The position numbers were made by a program, and so were the translations under genes. This document shows positions 1 through 7,845 of a stretch of DNA of 9,488 nt, piece by piece. The stretch covers positions 1-9,488 of the forward strand of contig JAHHTI010000043.1 of assembly GCA_020024735.1 (NCBI GenBank), written 5' to 3'. This DNA comes from Mycoplasmataceae bacterium (GTDB lineage: Bacteria; Bacillota_I; Bacilli_A; Mycoplasmatales; Mycoplasmoidaceae). Below the pieces are notes generated by a model, which saw only the letters and a list, made by a program, of their open reading frames with translations, had not been told where the DNA came from and did not search any database. How positions within the stretch are numbered: position 1 is the stretch's first letter; every line of letters begins with the position of its first letter.

Positions 1-1009
1 GAGATTTTGCACTCATCATTGTATCTAATGATAAAGAGTGGCGAGACATTGGATCGTTATAAATAGGCGGTGGAGTACTTTCAATTATTCAATGCACAGT
101 AATCATATCACTAGTTTCTCCATTATTAAATACTGTAAATTGAATAGTTCCTATTGATGAATTGTCAAAAAGCTTAACTGTTAATTGATGTTTTTCATTA
201 TTTAAACCAGGGATATCAATTAAACCTAATAGAGTAGTAGTGGTAATACTATTGAAATCATCTTGACTAATATTTGGTACAAAAGCGACAATTTGCGGAA
301 TTACTTGATTAACTTTTTGAATTAGTGTTAATTCAGGTGGTGGTGTACTTTCAATTATTCAACGTACATTAATCATATTACTAGTTTCTCCATTATTAGA
401 AACAGTAAATTGAATAGTTCCTTTTGATGAATTATCAAAATGCTTAACTGTTAATTGATCTTTTTCATTATTTAAACCAGGGATATTAATTAGGTCTAAT
501 AAAGTAGTGGTACTAATACTATTGAAATCAGATTCACTAATATTTCGTGTAAAAGGAGTAATTTGTGGAATTACTTGATTAACTTTTTGAATTAGTGTTA
601 ATTCAGGTGGTGGAGTACTTTCAATTGTTCAATGTACAGTGATCATATTACTAGTTTCTCCATTATTAGATACTGTAAATTTAATAGTTCCTATTGATGA
701 ATTATTAAAGTGTTCTACTGTTAATTGTTGCTTTTGTGCTTCGTTAATACCAGGGATATTAATCTTTTCTAAAATATTATGAGATGTAATAAGATTAAAT
801 TCTTGTTGAGTCAAGTAAGGTTGAATCGGTTTAATATTTGGAATTTGCTTATTTACAATAGTAATTAAAGATTCACCTACAGGATTATTAGGTTTATTAT
901 CAATATGTTGTTTTTGATGAGAACCATAATAGATAGCAAGTCCAATACCTGAACCACCTAATAATAAAATTATTAATGATATTGATATGACTAAGTTTTT
1001 TCTCTTCAT
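1..1009 (-). CDS. Membrane-anchored surface protein with three tandem 90-aa repeats (3' end outside window)
   Basis: The reading frame is open from the ATG at 1009 to the left edge (about 336 residues) once the TGA codons at 629-631 and in the two further repeats are read as Trp. Residues 1-5 are basic (MKRKN) and about 6-28 form a hydrophobic helix (LVISISLIILLLGGSGIGLA). There is no cysteine after it, so this is an uncleaved signal anchor or non-lipoprotein signal rather than a lipobox. Three repeats follow (about residues 41-130, 131-220, 221-310), each with an IPGxN stretch, a QLTV segment, a GTIxFTV(S/F)NNGETS strand and a proline linker STPPP. The layout recalls the repeated Lipoprotein_17-type domains of mycoplasma variable surface proteins; that link is inference from pattern only. 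After the third linker the sequence leaves the repeat (PPPIYNDPMS). The role is probably extracellular display, adhesion or antigenic variation. There is no Shine-Dalgarno sequence, but a -10 box lies just before the ATG. Confidence 0.85.
81..890 (-). repeat. Three tandem 270-bp repeats inside the surface protein gene
   Basis: The blocks 81-350 and 351-620 have exactly the same length and differ at about 31 of 270 positions when aligned by eye (about 88% identity). The third block, 621 to about 890, encodes the N-terminal copy. It is much more divergent over its distal half but nearly identical near the STPPP linker and the NNGETS strand. The period is a multiple of three, so gain or loss of a unit would keep the frame. 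Such arrays commonly change copy number by recombination or slippage in mycoplasma surface proteins. Confidence 0.93.
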
Positions 1010-1015
1010 ATTTTT

Positions 1016-1021
1016 AGTATA
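1016..1021 (-). promoter_or_regulatory. -10 box TATACT of the surface protein gene
   Basis: TATACT on the minus strand lies 6 bases before the ATG at 1009, which would place the transcript start at or next to the start codon. No purine-rich ribosome binding site is present between 1010 and 1030. The -35 region is not clear. The 44-bp gap to the preceding gene shows no evident terminator, so read-through from the upstream operon is also possible. Confidence 0.45.
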
Positions 1022-1053
1022 TAGTAATTTTTAGTAAAAACACGTTAATGTAA

Positions 1054-2643
1054 TTATAAGTATTTTTTTAAAAGTTGAACTTGTTCAGCAATTGGGGTAT
1101 TATTTCTAAAATAACCTAGATTAATTAAATTGTTATCAGGATTTTTCTTATAAAGTTCTTTAGCAATAACTCAATTGCTAAGAATATGGTCTTCAAAAGC
1201 TTTAATTAACTTGTGTTGTTGAATATAAGAAATATTTAACAAAATCTGATTATCGAATTTTTGAAATGCAAAAGCATAATTATAGTCCTGAGTAGTAATA
1301 AACCGGTTTATTACTCAATTGAATTTATAAATCAAAGAATTCATATAGTCCTCTTGAATAGTAAAAGTTTCTACATCAAAAGGAGTTGTTTGTTTGGAAA
1401 AAGAAGCAAAGTAAGGTTGTTGATGTAGTTTACGATAAAAGACATTTTCATATTCATTACTAATACTTTTTTTCATTACCTGATTTACTGCTGGAATGGT
1501 TTTCATCAATTTAAAAGCTACTTGCCTGTTTTCATCAATTTCTGCGAATTGAAGACCTTTACATTTAAAAGCACCCTTATATATAAAAGTTTCATTCTTC
1601 TTTCTTTCAAAAAAATGAATTCTTTGATGACTATTACAAGTTTGCATTATCAACTTGTTTAAAGCATAATCAAAATATAAATTATCTGTATAAGTGAATA
1701 AAGGTAAAATAAACATTCCTTGCTCATTTAATTCTCATTGATCAACTATACAATAAATTTCATTATCACAAGTAACAGTAATATGGTCTCCTAAAAAAAT
1801 ATCATACCCGTTAGTAAGTAATGCTAATTCATATCAACTAACTGTACTTATATCATCTAAAAGTTGCTCAATCGAAAATTGATACTGATATAAATAAGAA
1901 CCATATAAATCGATGAAATCCCTTAATAGTAAAGGATTTTCTACTCACATTAGATAATTAAAAAAACTGTTAAAACAAGTAAAATGATTAACTGCATTAT
2001 ATAGATTGTCATACACATTATGATCGTTAATTTTATGTTTATTTAATAAGTAAACTAAATTACTTTTTAATTGATTTAAAGAATCTCAATATTTAGTAAT
2101 AATAAAGTTGTTTATCTCAGTTCATTGATAATCTTGTTCTTGCTCAACATCTACAAGCATTGTAGCAATAATTTGTTTGTCTTTAAAGAAATAATTAGTG
2201 TGTTTAATACTTTGACATAAACCATAAAATTCATTATCAACAAAAACATAAAAATTATTATTTAATATTAAAGGAGTAGTTATAAATATTATATTTTTAT
2301 AGATATCAACTTCATTATTCCTTAATGTTAGAACTTGTACACCATGACTAATTGCTTCAATTTCAACATCACTATAAATCTGATTCTTAACTAAGTTTTT
2401 TACATCATATCCTTCAATGTGGTAAATTTCTACTAAATAAGATAAGTAAGAATTAACACTGGCACACATTTTATGTCCTAAAGAATCACTGTTAGTTTGA
2501 GATAATTGAAATAAGTAATATATAAAATTTTCAAATGAATAAAAATTAACATATGAAAATAATAATAATTTAATGTCTTTAGATTCAAATTTCTTTAATA
2601 ATAGTTTTTTAAATAAATGATCGATAATTTTATTCTTGTTCAT
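1054..2643 (-). CDS. Protein of unknown function, 529 aa
   Basis: One frame runs from the ATG at 2643 to TAA at 1054-1056, with seven TGA codons read as Trp (the first at 2122-2124, the sixth at 1315-1317). Under the standard code it would fall into fragments. I do not recognise the protein. It is rich in Asn, Tyr, Phe and Leu, has no signal peptide or clear membrane helix, and is probably cytosolic. Around residues 330-360 there is a stretch (RIHFFERKKNETFIYKG, followed by a FKL strand) that loosely resembles the small beta-rich module called DUF3427 found at the C-terminus of some phage-type helicases and restriction-like nucleases; this is weak. The start overlaps the end of the upstream 142-aa gene by 14 bp and has no good Shine-Dalgarno sequence, which suggests translational coupling. 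It is the third gene of an rnhC-led operon; the function is otherwise open. Confidence 0.85.
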
Positions 2644-3058
2644 TTTTACTTAAATATTCTTTACAATAATTTACCAAAGCGTCAAAATCTTCTTCTGTAA
2701 CATAAGATTTAGAAAAATAAACTTTTTTATGTAAATCTTTTAAAAAAGTATTTGTATTAAAAAATTGCATTTGATTAATGAATAATAAAAGATAAAAATC
2801 TCTAAAAGCAAATTTAATAATATAGGAAATATCTTTCTTTATTTCTGGTTTATCTTCATAAGCAGTAGTCATTAATTCGTAACCATCAATTAACATTTTA
2901 GATAAAGTACCAAAGTCTTTTGTATTATCGAATTTATAAAATTCTGAATATAGATTTCTGAAGTATTCTTCTTTTTTGATAGCGTTTAATTTATCTTGAG
3001 TCGGCAATTCCCCAATGGTTTTAAAAATATCATCTACTTTGCTTTTTTTATTATTCAT
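2630..3058 (-). CDS. Small protein of unknown function, 142 aa
   Basis: The ATG at 3058 lies 1 bp after the rnhC stop and the gene ends with TAA at 2630-2632 inside the next gene. The predicted protein is soluble, charged and mostly helical. It starts with a Lys/Asp-rich segment (MNNKKSKVDDIF) and has a more hydrophobic middle (FAFRDFYLLLFINQMQFF, about residues 85-102) that is too polar at its flanks for a confident membrane helix. I see no catalytic motif and recognise no family. The strong ribosome binding site, the one-base spacing to rnhC and the overlap with the 529-aa gene make it a genuine operon member. It may work with the 529-aa protein, but that is inferred only from adjacency. 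Confidence 0.85.
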   Translation of the reverse strand: MNNKKSKVDDIFKTIGELPTQDKLNAIKKEEYFRNLYSEFYKFDNTKDFGTLSKMLIDGYELMTTAYEDKPEIKKDISYIIKFAFRDFYLLLFINQMQFFNTNTFLKDLHKKVYFSKSYVTEEDFDALVNYCKEYLSKNEQE

Positions 3059-3059
3059 A

Positions 3060-4004
3060 TTATTCTCCTACTATTTTATTGTAAGTAATAAAATGTTTTT
3101 TCACTAATTTATCTAATAATTTAGGATTGTTTTTATAAATCATCGATGCAAGATGAAAAACTTTCTCATTATTTCCTAATAAAACCTTCTGATTAATTGC
3201 AGTGATTTCTTGATTTAATAATTCAATTTGTTTTAAGAAATAAATTCGTGCAATAATGGAAGCACAAGCAACAGCAATATATTGAGATTCAGCATGTGTT
3301 TCAAAGTGATCAATAGTCACACAATGAGATGGATTAACAGTTCTTAAATATTGTTGATAATTATGTTCACTACAATATTCATCCATAATAACTTTATATT
3401 TAATATCAGGATTAAGATTACTTGTTAGTTCACATAAAGCTGCATTATGTAGAGCAGTTTTTAAAATATGCGCATTTTTATATTTATCATATTGTGAATT
3501 ATATTGTGAAGGATTATAGTATTTAGCTGCATATCTTACTTTTTTAATAATTAAAGGAAAAATTTCTTGCATTTTACTATCTGTTAATTTTTTAGAATCC
3601 TTTACTCCTATTTTTTTTAAATAAGCAACATCATGATAATCAACAAAACAAGCAACCGTTACTAAACCACCAAAGAAATCTCCCACACCAACTTCATCAC
3701 AACCAATTGTATTGATATTAGTGCAATCAAAATATGATAATGAAGCTTTTTGTTTTTTTTGTTCATTACAACTACTAATTTGCTTATCAGTAATTAAATT
3801 TTGGTTAAGTAATTCTTGATAAATAGCATGGGCATTGCTGCCTTGTAATAGTACTTTATTAGTTGAATAAATACTAATGGTGACATTAGATATTTTATAT
3901 ATATCATATGAGTTATTTATATTATCCTTTTTATATTCTGATAAATATTTTTTTAATCTCTGTATTTCATCGTGCTCAGCAGTAAAAGAAATTGAAATAT
4001 TCAT
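3060..4004 (-). CDS. rnhC: Ribonuclease HIII
   Basis: This enzyme cleaves the RNA strand of RNA-DNA hybrids, removing R-loops and primers in the cytoplasm. At 314 aa the length fits the family. Residues 1 to about 80 form the N-terminal substrate-binding domain typical of RNase HIII (absent from HII). The catalytic domain begins with GCDEVGVGDFFGG (residues 101-113), where D103 and E104 are the first two acidic active-site residues, followed by KDSKKLTD (135-142), MDEY with D208 as the third acid, and HAESQYIAVACASIIAR (237-253), the conserved C-terminal helix. Oddities: the usual FGP is FGG here, and the position expected to hold the fourth acid (four after D208) is S212, with E213 beside it. 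The gene heads a minus-strand operon with the 142-aa and 529-aa genes. Its ATG has no Shine-Dalgarno sequence and follows the AT-only divergent promoter closely. Confidence 0.95.
   Translation of the reverse strand: MNISISFTAEHDEIQRLKKYLSEYKKDNINNSYDIYKISNVTISIYSTNKVLLQGSNAHAIYQELLNQNLITDKQISSCNEQKKQKASLSYFDCTNINTIGCDEVGVGDFFGGLVTVACFVDYHDVAYLKKIGVKDSKKLTDSKMQEIFPLIIKKVRYAAKYYNPSQYNSQYDKYKNAHILKTALHNAALCELTSNLNPDIKYKVIMDEYCSEHNYQQYLRTVNPSHCVTIDHFETHAESQYIAVACASIIARIYFLKQIELLNQEITAINQKVLLGNNEKVFHLASMIYKNNPKLLDKLVKKHFITYNKIVGE
3065..3069 (-). promoter_or_regulatory. Ribosome binding site AGGAG of the 142-aa gene
   Basis: AGGAG on the minus strand lies 6 bases before the ATG at 3058, inside the last codons of rnhC. 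It is the clearest Shine-Dalgarno site on the minus strand of this window and fixes the start of the downstream gene. Confidence 0.8.
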
Positions 4005-4030
4005 AATTTATATAATATATAATATCATTT
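4005..4030. promoter_or_regulatory. Divergent AT-only promoter between rnhC and the 4031 membrane protein
   Basis: Only 26 bases separate the two start codons. On the plus strand TATAAT occurs at 4011-4016 and again at 4018-4023, placing a transcript start between about 4023 and the ATG at 4031. On the minus strand TATATT (4019 to 4014) would start RNA about 3 bases before the rnhC ATG at 4004. Neither gene has a Shine-Dalgarno sequence, so both messages are probably leaderless or nearly so. The -35 region of each promoter would lie inside the opposite gene. Confidence 0.6.
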
Positions 4031-4921
4031 ATGGAAATAAAATCTACAAGACAAATTTTAGAAGAACAAAAAAATACTTTTACCTATAAACTAATCTTTA
4101 ACCGATGGGCAAAAATTTTTTATTGAGGAATACCATCATTCTTCTTACTTTTATTCACTATATTGGGAGCTGTTTTAATTTCTCAGACTGCCAAAGCATT
4201 ACTAATTACAGGAATTGTTTTCATTGTTTTAAGTATTGTAATGATAATTGTTTTCTTTATTCTTAACTATTACTATAAGAAAAACAAATATAAAGTAGAA
4301 GCACTTTTTACCCTAGATTTATTAATTAACCAAAGCTTGATTGAACAAGGAGCAATAGTTGAACCTTTTGAAGAAACCGAAATTTATGACCGCTTTTATA
4401 TTTCATATTACCACCATAGTTTATCGACATTTAAAGAAACTAAATATCAATCTAAAACTTATGCTACTACCATTGATCAAAAATCATTATTAATAAGAAT
4501 GAGTATTATTGATGACTACAATGAAGACAAAATTATTCTTTCTAATCATCAAAAACATACTCAAATTTACTTTCAATTTCCTAATACCATTAATACAAAA
4601 ATAGTTGTTACAGAAAAAGAAATTCGTGAACATATGGTTAATAATATGCAAATGGAAAAATATAACGATAACTTATTTATTTATTACTCACCAAAAACTA
4701 CAGATGAAGAAAAAAGAACACTCGAAAAAATATTAGAAATCCTATCTCCTTTAAATCTTCACTATGAATTATTTATTAATGACCACTTACTAAATCTTTT
4801 TATTTTAGAAGACAATTATTTCTTAGACTTAAATTTCAAAGACAAACAAGTGGATTGAGACGTTATTACTAAAGATCAAAACAAACTTGCTAATATTATT
4901 AAAGCCATAAAAGCATTTTAA
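4031..4921 (+). CDS. Membrane protein of unknown function with two N-terminal helices, 296 aa
   Basis: I chose the ATG at 4031 because it adds a complete first membrane helix; the later TTG at 4163 would remove it. The gene ends with TAA at 4919-4921 after TGA codons read as Trp at residue 32 and at 4856-4858. Residues 1-28 are polar and basic, helices lie at about 30-50 (FYWGIPSFFLLLFTILGAVL) and 56-82, then a KKNKYK stop-transfer stretch leads into a soluble domain of about 210 residues. The short positive N-terminus and the lysines after helix 2 predict both termini in the cytoplasm. I recognise no enzyme motif; mollicute genomes hold many such lineage-specific membrane proteins. W26 (4106-4108) is the only TGG codon I found in any gene here. 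The 3' end overlaps the convergent DegV gene by 4 bp. Confidence 0.85.
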
Positions 4922-5796
4922 TTAGTTTCAATATAAAAACCAAAGAAATCAGGACCTAAATATATTAATACAATTCCCGGTAAACTAGTAACTTCATAAG
5001 GATAATCTTCAGGAAGATTTAATTGTTGTAATGTATATTTAATTCATTTTTTGCTTTCTTCTTTACTATATAAACCATCATAGAAAGTCAAACGTTTAAT
5101 ACCATTCTTCTTAAAATTCAAATCCTCTTGTATATAATCAATTGTCTTATTTAGGGCATCTGATAATCTAATTGCTTTATCTTGATAAGACAAAACTCCT
5201 TTATTTCATTTAATTAAAAGATGAAGGTTTAAAGCTTTTGCAATAACAGATTTAATTCCTGTTATTCTGCCTCCTTTAATTAAAGTTTTTAAATTATTAA
5301 TAACTACTCCACCACATCTTTTCTTAGTAAAAGTTTTAACATTAGCTAATACTTGATCTAATGTTTTTCCTTCATCTTCTCATTGTTGAATAGCTTCAAT
5401 CATTAAATTAATATCAATTCCTAAAGCATTTGTATCTACAACTACTAAACGGTCTTTATCAATTACTTCATCTAATTTAGTTTTAATTTGGCAATAAGAA
5501 TTATATAAACCAGAAAGTGTCTTAGAAATAACTAAGCAATAAACTCTATCATATGTTTTTAACATATCAATAATGTTTTCTTCAATAACCCCATAAGGAG
5601 TTTGTGCTGTTTTAATATCGCAATCATCTCTCATTGCTTTTATAATTTCATTCTTTGAAATTTGGGTAAAATCATCATATTCTTTAGTAACACCTTTTCT
5701 TGTTACTGATACCTTTACAGGCAAAATTCTTACATTCTTTCGGGTGATTAATTCGGGCATTCCGGATGTGTCAATAAGAAATCCAACTTTTTTCAT
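4918..5796 (-). CDS. DegV family fatty-acid-binding protein (FakB type), 292 aa
   Basis: The frame runs from ATG 5796 to TAA 4918-4920 with three TGA codons read as Trp. DegV/FakB proteins bind a fatty acid and present it to the kinase FakA, feeding exogenous fatty acids into phospholipid synthesis, which suits a mollicute living on host lipids. Visible motifs: FLIDTSG (residues 6-12), KTAQTPYG (62-69) with the Thr that contacts the carboxylate, SKTLSGLYNS (91-100) with the conserved Ser at 95, VVDTNALG (119-126), and the loop KGGRITG (174-180) with Arg177, the site used for docking FakA in studied homologues. The C-terminal motif, normally GxHxGPG, reads IYLGPDFFGF (278-287), so the ligand-contacting His seems replaced by Tyr. 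The length is normal for the family. There is no Shine-Dalgarno sequence; a -10 box ends 7 bases before the ATG. No FakA homologue lies in the window. Confidence 0.93.
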
Positions 5797-5841
5797 ATTT
5801 TTTATTATAATATAATAAAATCTAAAATATATAAGGAAATC
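5797..5841. promoter_or_regulatory. Divergent promoter between the DegV gene and ytpR
   Basis: On the plus strand two overlapping TATAAT boxes (5806-5811 and 5811-5816) would start a transcript near 5818-5823, giving a short leader that contains the Shine-Dalgarno AAGGA (5833-5837), 4 bases before the ytpR ATG. On the minus strand TATAAT (5809 to 5804) or TATATT (5814 to 5809) lies directly before the DegV ATG at 5796 with no ribosome binding site, so that message is probably leaderless. Confidence 0.6.
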
Positions 5842-6444
5842 ATGAATTTATTCTTACTTAAAAACGATAAAAGAAATTATCTAGTAGCTACTAGTATCAA
5901 AAATGAAGGCAATAATATCTCTACTAATAGAAGTGAAACCAATGTTATTTATCTTAATGAAAACAAAGAAGTAGTAGGTTTTAATTTATTAGATGTTACC
6001 AGTTTTTGTGTTCAAGAACCTGGAAGAATATTAATGACTGAAATGGTATCAAATGATATTGAAAAGATTTTACATATTAAATTACCTATCAAAAATTATT
6101 TTGTTGTTGGCAAAGTTTCATCATGTGAAAAAATAGAAGGTACTCATTTATCTAAATGTCAAGTTAATGTTGGTAACGAAACTTTACAGATTGTTTGTGG
6201 AGCTAGTAACGTAAGAGAAGGAATCAATGTAGTTGTGGCTTTAGTTGGAGCTGTAATGAATGATGGTACTTATATTAAACCTGGAAAATTGAGAGGTATT
6301 GATTCATTTGGAATGTTGTGTTCAGCGAGAGAGTTAGGATTGACTGGAAAAGGTTTTAATGAAGAAGGAATTATTGAACTTGATGCCTATGAATTTAAAG
6401 TGGGTGATGTGTTTAAAATCCTTTACAGTAATGAAAAAAAGTAA
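5842..6444 (+). CDS. ytpR: YtpR-type protein with C-terminal tRNA-binding (EMAP/OB-fold) domain, 200 aa
   Basis: At 200 aa this matches the usual length of YtpR. Residues 1 to about 80 form the YtpR-specific N-terminal domain. From about residue 86 a tRNA-binding OB fold of the kind found in PheT, MetG and Arc1p is visible: FVVGKVSSCEKIEGTHLSKC (87-106), IVCGASNVREG (117-127), VALVGAVM (132-139) and LRGIDSFGMLCSARELGL (150-167). It probably binds tRNA or structured RNA in the cytoplasm; the exact job of stand-alone YtpR is not settled. The start follows AAGGA by 4 bases. It is the first gene of a pair with the DEAD-box helicase 14 bp downstream, so an RNA-related role for the operon is reasonable. 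No in-frame TGA occurs. Confidence 0.93.
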   Translation: MNLFLLKNDKRNYLVATSIKNEGNNISTNRSETNVIYLNENKEVVGFNLLDVTSFCVQEPGRILMTEMVSNDIEKILHIKLPIKNYFVVGKVSSCEKIEGTHLSKCQVNVGNETLQIVCGASNVREGINVVVALVGAVMNDGTYIKPGKLRGIDSFGMLCSARELGLTGKGFNEEGIIELDAYEFKVGDVFKILYSNEKK

Positions 6445-6448
6445 ATTT

Positions 6449-6453
6449 AAGGA
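6449..6453 (+). promoter_or_regulatory. Ribosome binding site AAGGA of the DEAD-box helicase gene
   Basis: AAGGA lies 5 bases before the ATG at 6459, in the 14-bp gap after the ytpR stop. It supports this start and expression from the ytpR transcript. Confidence 0.75.
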
Positions 6454-6458
6454 ACAAT

Positions 6459-7763
6459 ATGAAATACGAAGAAACTAATTTAAATCCCATTATTAAAAAA
6501 AATGTAAAAGCTATTAATTATCATGAGCTTACTAAAATTCAAGAACTAGCAATTCCACTAATTTTAGAAGAAAAAAATATCATTGGTCTTGCACAAACAG
6601 GAACAGGAAAAACAGCTGCTTTCCTATTACCAATTATTCATAAACTTTTGCAATCAAACCACAAAAACCATAAACCAAAAGCTTTAGTTCTTGCGCCTAC
6701 TAGAGATTTAATTTATCAAATCTTTGAAAATTTTCTTGCCTATAGTAAAAATACCAATTTAAGATGTGTTTGTGTTTTTGGTGGAGTAGGTTATGAAAAA
6801 CAAATATCTCAAATCAAAAAAGGTGTCGATATAGTTTTTGCTAATACTGGAAGATTAATGGATCTTGCTTTCAAAAGAAAAATTCTTGATTTAAGTGAAG
6901 TTGAATATTTTGTTTTAGATGAAGCTGATCAAATGCTAGATATGGGATTTTCTAAAGATATTGAAGCTATTAATTCAGCTTTAGTCAAAAAACAACAAGT
7001 ATTATTATTCTCTGCTACAATGCCTGTAGAAGTAAAAAAATTAATTGGTCAAATCTTTAAAGGTCTAAAATATGAAACCATTAACGCTTTAACTAAAACT
7101 AATATCAATGATTTTATTAAACAAGAAATGTATTTAGTAAACCACAAAAAAAGAAATTCAGTTCTTGTTGATATCCTACAAAAAAAATTATCTAATAAAC
7201 AAGCCATTATCTTTTGTCGTACAAAATCAGAAACTAAAGATGTTTACCAATTATTAAAAGATTTAAACTTCCGTGTAGATTGCTTACATTCAGACCGTAG
7301 TCAACCATCAAGAGTGAAAGCTATTAAATCATTAAAAAATTATGATATAGATATTTTAGTTGCTACTAATATTGCTGCTAGAGGAATTGATATCAACAAT
7401 TTAGAATTTGTTATTAATTATAATTTGCCTGACGATGATGAAACATTTGTACACCGTATTGGAAGAACAGGAAGAAAAGGAAATAGCGGTGTAGCAATCA
7501 CTTTAATTTCTCCAAAAGAGCTTTACAGATTAAGAAAAATAGAAGAATTAATCCACACTAAAATTGATGTGATTAGAGATGAAAAATACTTATCAAAAGA
7601 AATTGATGAAAAACTAGATGTGAGTCATCATTATAAGAATGTAAAAAACAATCAAAAGTCTAAAACTTACGATAAACCAAAGAAAAGTAAATCTAACAAA
7701 AAATACCCACCAAAAAGTAAACATAAACCATGAGAATTTAAACCAAGAAAAAAAGTTAAATAA
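6459..7763 (+). CDS. DEAD-box ATP-dependent RNA helicase, 434 aa
   Basis: This is an RNA-unwinding ATPase of superfamily 2, probably acting in ribosome assembly or mRNA decay. Motifs in order: Q motif around YHELTKIQELAIP (21-33), motif I AQTGTGKT (45-52), Ia APTRDL (79-84), II DEAD (154-157), III SAT (185-187), IV IIFCRTK (250-256), V ATNIAARGIDI (302-312) and VI HRIGRTGR (332-339). Motif Ib reads ANTGR (128-132) where TPGR is usual. After about residue 390 there is a disordered Lys-rich tail that extends 10 residues past the TGA at 7731-7733 (read as Trp) to TAA at 7761-7763; such tails add non-specific RNA binding. The size and single core resemble RhlE/CshA-type helicases, but the subgroup cannot be fixed. 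It is co-transcribed with ytpR. Confidence 0.96.
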
Positions 7764-7779
7764 TTCAAAAATATTTAGC

Positions 7780-7836
7780 ATATTAAACTATGTAAATTTT
7801 GTATCTAAAATTAAGAAAAGATATGTAGTTTAATGT
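7780..7836. terminator. Imperfect inverted repeat, possible terminator or operator
   Basis: The arms ATTAAACTATGTA (7782-7794) and TATGTAGTTTAAT (7822-7834) form a stem of 13 pairs with two G-U wobbles around a 27-base AT-rich loop; one more wobble and one A-T pair can be added outside. It sits 18 bases after the helicase stop, which fits a terminator for ytpR-helicase, but no T run follows the second arm and the loop is long. The second arm overlaps the expected -35 region of the hsdM promoter, so an operator role is the alternative. Confidence 0.4.
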
Positions 7837-7845
7837 ATATAAAAA

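Noticed and set aside
1315..2124. Apparent split of the 529-aa gene into two genes
   Set aside because: The frame is identical throughout and contains only TGA, with no TAA or TAG, until 1054.
3753..3760. T8 run (A8 on the coding strand) in rnhC as a possible slippage switch
   Set aside because: A/T runs of this length are expected by chance in such AT-rich DNA (another A8 begins the helicase gene), and rnhC is a housekeeping gene, so the case for phase variation is weak.
3877..4089. Plus-strand 70-codon open frame across the rnhC start
   Set aside because: It is antisense to rnhC, runs through the divergent promoter and overlaps the 4031 gene in another frame. The composition is just AT-rich noise.
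4163..4165. TTG start for the membrane protein gene
   Set aside because: The frame extends upstream through a TGA (Trp) to an ATG at 4031 directly behind a -10 box, which restores the first membrane helix.
5797..5841. AT-rich palindromic-looking stretch as a possible origin or DnaA box region
   Set aside because: No DnaA box-like 9-mers are seen and the stretch is fully explained by back-to-back -10 boxes.
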